The notes beneath the pieces are model-generated. The model saw only the letters and a list, made by a program, of their open reading frames with translations, was not told the DNA's origin and made no database searches. A program made the position numbers and the translations under genes. 64,000 nt of DNA from Wenzhouxiangella sp. XN24 (lineage in GTDB: Bacteria; Pseudomonadota; Gammaproteobacteria; Steroidobacterales; XN24): contig NZ_JAAMFG010000026.1 in assembly GCF_011064545.1 (NCBI RefSeq), positions 124,001-188,000 of the forward strand, given 5' to 3'. How positions within the stretch are numbered: the stretch's first letter is position 1; each line of letters begins with the position of its first letter. Positions 60,045-64,000 of the stretch are shown in pieces.

Positions 60045-60725
60045 TCAGGCGGCGGCGTACCGCATCACGGCGACGAAATGGCAGGCCGTGCCCGTGATCA
60101 CGAACAGGTGCCAGATGAAATGGCAGTAGGGATAGCGATCGAGGGCGTAAAAGACCACGCCGCCCGTGTAGGCCAACCCGCCGGCCACCAGCCAGGCGAG
60201 ACCGGCGGGCGCCATGCGCTCGACGAGCGGCACGATGGCGACGAGGATGAGCCAGCCCATGCCTAGGTAGACCCCCAGCGACAGCTTGTGCAGCCGCACG
60301 CCGCCCAGCGCCTTCATCACCACGCCGGCCAACGCCAGCGTCCATACGAGGCCAAACAGCGTCCAGCCCCAGCCGCCACGCAGGACACCAAGCGTGAAGG
60401 GCGTGTAAGTGCCCGCGATCAGGAGAAAAATCGAGCCGTGATCCACGGCACGCAACACCCGCTTCGCGCGCGGCCAGGGCACGGCGTGGTAGATCGTGGA
60501 GGCGAGATAGGCCAACAGAACGGTGCTGATGAAGACGACCGCGGCAACGATATCCGTGACGCTGCCGTTGCGCCCCACCTCCGCGAGCAGGAAGGGCGTG
60601 CCGATCGCCGCCGCCACGAAGGCCGTACCGTGGCTGAAACTGTTCGCTACTTCCTCGCCACCGGATTGCGGCCGCTTGACGCGCAGAACCGGGTCCGGCC
60701 GCTTTGCCGATGCTGGATTGTGCAT
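60045..60725 (-). CDS. hemolysin III/TrhA-family membrane protein
   Basis: The 226-residue protein has seven hydrophobic helices and the family histidines in NSFSHGTAFVAAAIG, ASTIYHAVPWPRAKRVLRAVDH, and the C-terminal CHFIWHLFVITGTACHF. It belongs to the hemolysin III/PAQR superfamily (TrhA/YqfA), linked to membrane energetics homeostasis in E. coli. The ATG at 60725 is used. A longer open frame upstream runs antisense to nothing but lacks family similarity. It is preceded by the degenerate GGDEF gene (31 bases). Confidence 0.9.
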   Translation of the reverse strand: MHNPASAKRPDPVLRVKRPQSGGEEVANSFSHGTAFVAAAIGTPFLLAEVGRNGSVTDIVAAVVFISTVLLAYLASTIYHAVPWPRAKRVLRAVDHGSIFLLIAGTYTPFTLGVLRGGWGWTLFGLVWTLALAGVVMKALGGVRLHKLSLGVYLGMGWLILVAIVPLVERMAPAGLAWLVAGGLAYTGGVVFYALDRYPYCHFIWHLFVITGTACHFVAVMRYAAA

Positions 60726-60756
60726 TGCGGCAATGTAACGTCGAGCCGGCGAGGCG

Positions 60757-61254
60757 TCAATCGAGCTCCGCCCGGCCCGACTCAGGGGGGTCCTGGCGGC
60801 CACCCTGCGTCTCGAGGTCTTCGGTCGCCCGGGCCAGCAGCCGTTCCACCGCCGTCTCCGCGCCATCGTAGACCGCGACACCGAAACGCACGTCGACCCG
60901 TACGAACTGCGTGCCGACGATATAAGTGCCGCAGAGCTGGGCGCGGATGGCCTCGCCGTCGCGCCGGCCCCGCACCTCGTCGGGCGCCCCGCTGAGAACC
61001 ACCACGAACCGCCCCAGCGCGGAGCAAAAAACGTTCCCCTCGCCCTGCACGACACGCAAAAGGCGCGCCACCAGCTGGCCGTTCAGCTGTTGCGCCGCGG
61101 AAACATCGTATTGCGCTGCGACAGCATGGACCCGATCGACAACCAGCAGCAGCACCACGACGGCCGGAGATTCGCGCTGCGCACCGACCAGCTGCTCCAG
61201 CCGGCGCTGGAGAATCTCCATGTCTGGAAGGCCTGAGAAGGTATCGAGGACCAA
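60757..61254 (-). CDS. stand-alone degenerate GGDEF-domain protein
   Basis: The 165-residue protein looks like a GGDEF domain: FSGLPDMEILQRRLEQLV matches the opening of the fold, and the strand order continues with VRVDVRFGVAVYDGAETAVE and LLARATEDLE. The signature loop is lost: CSALGRFVVVLSGA stands where GG(D/E)EF is expected, so diguanylate cyclase activity is unlikely. It might bind c-di-GMP or nucleotides, or act as a partner protein. No sensor domain is present. The TTG at 61254 has GGAG eight bases upstream. Confidence 0.75.
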   Translation of the reverse strand: MVLDTFSGLPDMEILQRRLEQLVGAQRESPAVVVLLLVVDRVHAVAAQYDVSAAQQLNGQLVARLLRVVQGEGNVFCSALGRFVVVLSGAPDEVRGRRDGEAIRAQLCGTYIVGTQFVRVDVRFGVAVYDGAETAVERLLARATEDLETQGGRQDPPESGRAELD

Positions 61255-61472
61255 GTCCGTTACTCCATCCGATCGACACTCGGCATCCGGTGTGCTGCCG
61301 TTCCCCGTACTTCCTGTACGGCGCGTCGGACGCGAGATATGTTAATACGTAAATGTTAGCTTGACAGTGCGACACCGCACAGACGCGCATCGACGTAACG
61401 CACACTATTCGCGGGGCGAAAAGGCGGCCTCGAATCGTCTTTGCCGCCGGTCACTTGACTCGCAGGGAACGC
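61255..61472. promoter_or_regulatory. divergent gap with candidate promoter
   Basis: This 218-base gap lies between the GGDEF and Crp/Fnr genes. It holds an AT-rich tract (GTTAATACGTAAATGTTAGC, 61341-61360) followed directly by TTGACA at 61361-61366, a perfect -35 hexamer for the Crp/Fnr gene. No clear -10 lies 17 bases further on. The tract could serve either gene. Confidence 0.3.
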
Positions 61473-62186
61473 GTGTTGACGAGCAAGCCTGAAAGCTACG
61501 GCAATCACCTCCTGGACCTGCTCCCGCGCAGTGTCAGCGGGCGGCTGTCGGCAGAAACGGAGATCGTCCAATTGGTGACGGGCACGGTTCTGCGGGCTCC
61601 GGGACAGGTTGCCCGCCATGTCTATTTCCCGCTGAATTGCACCATCTCGCTGCTCAACCTCACGCAGGACGGCAGCACCACCGAAGTGGCCGCCATCGGC
61701 AACGAGGGCCTGCTGGGCGTGCCGGTCATCCTGGGCGGGGGGAGCGCCGTGAACCAGGCCGCCGTCACCATGGCCGGACAGGCGCGCCGGGTCGATTCGG
61801 CATTGTTCGCCGCGGAGCTGGAGAATTGCACGAAAACGCGCGCCATCATGTTGCGCTACGTCCAGATATTGTTGACCCAGGTCGCGCAGAACGCCGTGTG
61901 CCTGAGGCGCCACGGCATCGAGCAGCGCCTCGCCCGCTGCTTGCTGCATGCCAACGACCGCGCCCTGTCCGAAACCCTCCTCGTCACCCACGACTTGCTA
62001 AGCAATGCGCTCGGCGTGCGCCGGGAAGCCGTCACCCACGCCGTCCACAGGCTTCACGAAGCGGGGCTGATCGAGAACCATCGCGCCCGGATCCAGGTAC
62101 TCGAACGCGAGCGACTCGCGGCTAATGCCTGCGAATGCTACGACGCAGTGCAGGCGGAGTACCAGCGGCTGTTGGGGCCCGACTGA
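61473..62186 (+). CDS. Crp/Fnr-family transcriptional regulator
   Basis: The 237-residue protein has a cyclic-nucleotide-binding-like domain (VTGTVLRAPGQVARHVYFPLN to about residue 130) with a changed pocket (IGNEGLLGVPVILGG in place of the cAMP-contact motif), a long dimer helix, and a winged helix with LSNALGVRREAVTHAVHRLHEAG. It lacks Fnr's N-terminal Fe-S cysteines. The pocket style resembles the Crp/Fnr subgroup with no known ligand. GTG at 61473 has AGGGA upstream; TTG at 61455 and 61476 are also open. The target genes are unknown. Confidence 0.88.
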   Translation: MLTSKPESYGNHLLDLLPRSVSGRLSAETEIVQLVTGTVLRAPGQVARHVYFPLNCTISLLNLTQDGSTTEVAAIGNEGLLGVPVILGGGSAVNQAAVTMAGQARRVDSALFAAELENCTKTRAIMLRYVQILLTQVAQNAVCLRRHGIEQRLARCLLHANDRALSETLLVTHDLLSNALGVRREAVTHAVHRLHEAGLIENHRARIQVLERERLAANACECYDAVQAEYQRLLGPD

Positions 62187-62198
62187 CCCGCGTCGGGT

Positions 62199-63557
62199 TC
62201 AGCATTCGGGAACGTTGACCGCCAGCCCGCCTCGCGAGGTTTCCTTGTAGCTGGTGGACATATCCATCCCCGTCTGGCGCATCGTGGCGATGACCTGGTC
62301 CAGGCTGACCTTGTGCGAGCCGTCGCCGCGAAAAGCCATCCGCGCGGCATTGACGGCCTTCACGGCGCCCATCGCATTGCGCTCGATACAGGGGATCTGC
62401 ACCAGGCCCGCGATCGGGTCGCAGGTCAGGCCGAGATTGTGTTCCATGCCGATCTCGGCGGCATTTTCGACCTGGGAATTGCTGCCGCCCAACGCCGCCA
62501 CGAGGCCGCCGGCGGCCATTGAGCACGCCACGCCGACTTCACCCTGGCATCCCATTTCCGCACCGGAGATCGACGCGTTTTTCTTATAGAGGATCGCGAT
62601 GGCGCCGGCCGTCAGCAGGAAGCGCACGATGCCCTCCTCGTCCGCCCCCGTGACGAAACGCCGGTAATAATGCAGCACCGCGGGAAGAATCCCCGCCGCC
62701 CCGTTAGTGGGCGCGGTCACCACCCGTCCGCCCGCCGCATTCTCCTCGTTCACGGCGAGCGCATAGGCATTGATCCAGTCCATGAAATCACCCGCGGCCC
62801 CCTCGCCGCACAACTCGCGATAGAGACGCGGCGCGCGGCGCGGGACTTTCAGTATGCCGGGGAGGACGCCCTCGGCCTGGAAACCGAGGCGCACGCAGTC
62901 TTTCATGAACTGCCATAGCTCGAGCAACTGCCGGCGCGTCTCCTCCACCGGGCGCCAGGCCGTCTCGTTCGCCAGCACCAGCTCGTCGATGCGCATCCCG
63001 TGGCTGCGGCACTGTTCCAGCAGCTCCGCCGCCGTGTCGAACGGAAACGGCACCTGCAGGGCCGATGTCGCATCGCTCTCCTGCTCGTCTTCGCGCACGA
63101 TGAAGCCGCCGCCGACCGAGTAGAATCGCTCCATCGCAATCTGCTCGCCCGCGCCGTCGAATGCCGTGAAGCGCATGCCGTTGACATGCCGCGGCAGGAT
63201 CTGTTCGCGGTGGAACAGCAGGTCCATGGCTTCGTCGAAGGCGATCTCGCGCTCGCCGAGCAGCTTCAGCCGCCCTTCGCCGCGAATGCGGGCGAGGCGC
63301 GCCTCGACGGTCGTGGGCTCGATGGTTTTCGGCTCTTCGCCCTCGAGGCCGAGCAGGATCGCGCGATCGGTGCAGTGGCCTTTGCCCGTCAGCGCGAGCG
63401 AGCCATACAACTGCGCGCCGACCCGCTCGATGCGGTCGAACACCGCGGTCTGCTGCAAGTCCAGCAGAAAGCGGCGGGCCGCCAGCATCGGACCCATGGT
63501 GTGCGAACTGGAGGGGCCGACGCCCACCTTGATCAGGTCGAAGATGCTGATGGACAT
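62199..63557 (-). CDS. sdaA: L-serine ammonia-lyase, single-chain iron-sulfur type
   Basis: The enzyme converts L-serine to pyruvate and ammonia with an oxygen-sensitive [4Fe-4S] cluster. The 452-residue protein starts [21 protein letters not shown], has [17 protein letters not shown] and [22 protein letters not shown], then [19 protein letters not shown], with cysteines fit for the cluster. It is cytoplasmic. Serine breakdown supplies pyruvate to PEP synthase elsewhere in the window, and its cluster depends on Fe-S assembly. It is convergent with the Crp/Fnr gene (12 bases) and just downstream of putA. Confidence 0.95.
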   Translation of the reverse strand: MSISIFDLIKVGVGPSSSHTMGPMLAARRFLLDLQQTAVFDRIERVGAQLYGSLALTGKGHCTDRAILLGLEGEEPKTIEPTTVEARLARIRGEGRLKLLGEREIAFDEAMDLLFHREQILPRHVNGMRFTAFDGAGEQIAMERFYSVGGGFIVREDEQESDATSALQVPFPFDTAAELLEQCRSHGMRIDELVLANETAWRPVEETRRQLLELWQFMKDCVRLGFQAEGVLPGILKVPRRAPRLYRELCGEGAAGDFMDWINAYALAVNEENAAGGRVVTAPTNGAAGILPAVLHYYRRFVTGADEEGIVRFLLTAGAIAILYKKNASISGAEMGCQGEVGVACSMAAGGLVAALGGSNSQVENAAEIGMEHNLGLTCDPIAGLVQIPCIERNAMGAVKAVNAARMAFRGDGSHKVSLDQVIATMRQTGMDMSTSYKETSRGGLAVNVPEC

Positions 63558-63570
63558 CGCCGTGTGCGCC

Positions 63571-64000
63571 TCAGCGCTCCGAAAGCGAAAGAAGACCGGC
63601 GTCGCCCCCGACCGCCGAGGTGTTCACCGACAAGGTCCGTTCCGTCATGAAACGGTGCAGGTAGCCGGGGCCGCCCGCCTTCGGGCCGGTCCCCGACAAT
63701 CCGGAGCCACCGAAAGGCTGCACACCCACGACGGCACCGACCATGTTCCGGTTGACGTAGACATTGCCGGCTTTCACCTTCGCGAACACCTCGCGGGCCC
63801 GCGCGTCGATGCGGCTGTGGACGCCGAGCGTGAGCGCGTAGCCGGTCGCATTGATGTTCTCGATGACCCGGTCCAGGTCGCTGGCGGGGTAGCTCACGAC
63901 ATGGAGCACCGGACCGAACACCTCGCGTTCCAGCTGCTCGATCGAATCCAGCCGCACCACGACGGGCGCCAGGAACGTGCCGTGCTCGCACGAGGACGGC
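63571..64000 (-). CDS. putA: bifunctional proline dehydrogenase/P5C dehydrogenase PutA, C-terminal end only
   Basis: Only the last ~143 codons are in the window; the frame is open past base 64000. The segment reads [34 protein letters not shown], then a short linker and [20 protein letters not shown] followed by [18 protein letters not shown], the C-terminal part of the P5C dehydrogenase domain, which is followed in PutA by [10 protein letters not shown]. PutA oxidises proline to glutamate. It is upstream of and probably cotranscribed with sdaA (13 bases), linking proline and serine catabolism. Confidence 0.9.
   Translation of the reverse strand, partial: PSSCEHGTFLAPVVVRLDSIEQLEREVFGPVLHVVSYPASDLDRVIENINATGYALTLGVHSRIDARAREVFAKVKAGNVYVNRNMVGAVVGVQPFGGSGLSGTGPKAGGPGYLHRFMTERTLSVNTSAVGGDAGLLSLSER

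Overview
The window is about 64 kb of GC-rich DNA, densely packed with genes. It reads as a chromosome segment of a gammaproteobacterium. The pointers are ppsR/ppsA, orn, dnaX-ybaB-recR beside a 4.5S RNA, dapA followed by a BamC-like lipoprotein, gcvR-bcp, the mla phospholipid transport genes, bepA and a pgaABCD cluster. A class I aldolase and a SUF operon that includes sufU, sufT and a Rieske ferredoxin suggest a deep-branching or Xanthomonadales/Chromatiales-like lineage rather than an enteric or Pseudomonas. That placement is inference. No phage, insertion sequence or CRISPR array was seen.

Layout. 0-4.4 kb: the 3' part of an RND efflux permease, a coiled-coil protein of unknown function and a DUF1249 protein. 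4.4-9.3 kb: gluconeogenic and sugar-phosphate genes (phosphoglucomutase; PEP synthase with its divergently placed regulator). 9.3-14.3 kb: an SH3-domain membrane protein, then a second RND permease followed by its periplasmic adaptor. 14.3-20.1 kb: a coupled orn-methyltransferase-PLP lyase operon, rsgA, and ffs-dnaX-ybaB-recR. 20.3-29.6 kb: a DUF3300 repeat protein, a SulP transporter, an S9 peptidase, the metYX pair and an MFS transporter. 29.8-39.3 kb: a large PAS/GAF/HD-GYP protein divergent from pgaABCD, which makes and exports poly-N-acetylglucosamine. 39.2-42.4 kb: a DNA alkyltransferase, a DUF3047 protein, tRNA-Ser(GGA) with an odd repeat-bearing flank, a lipoprotein and dapA. 42.6-46.6 kb: gcvR, bcp, a PIN-PhoH ATPase and a BepA-like protease. 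46.6-51.7 kb: mlaA facing mlaFEDCB, with a class I aldolase gene at the head of the mla run. 51.9-59.0 kb: the SUF operon (Rrf2 regulator, sufBCDSUT, Rieske ferredoxin, SixA-like phosphatase). 59.0-64 kb: an alpha/beta hydrolase lacking its serine, a TrhA/hemolysin III protein, a degenerate GGDEF protein, a Crp/Fnr regulator, L-serine ammonia-lyase and the 3' end of putA.

Many genes are joined by 1-4 base stop/start overlaps (ATGA, GTGA, TTGA, TGATG). TTG and GTG starts are common, which points to extensive translational coupling. Most of the window is ordinary housekeeping. The points most worth a second look are the tRNA-Ser flank, the serine-less hydrolase with its A8 run, the 109-base antisense overlap of pgaD and the alkyltransferase gene, the aldolase-mla linkage, the SixA-Rieske tail of the SUF operon and the two 39-base tandem repeats in the DUF3300 gene. 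I saw nothing I could call a wholly new system.
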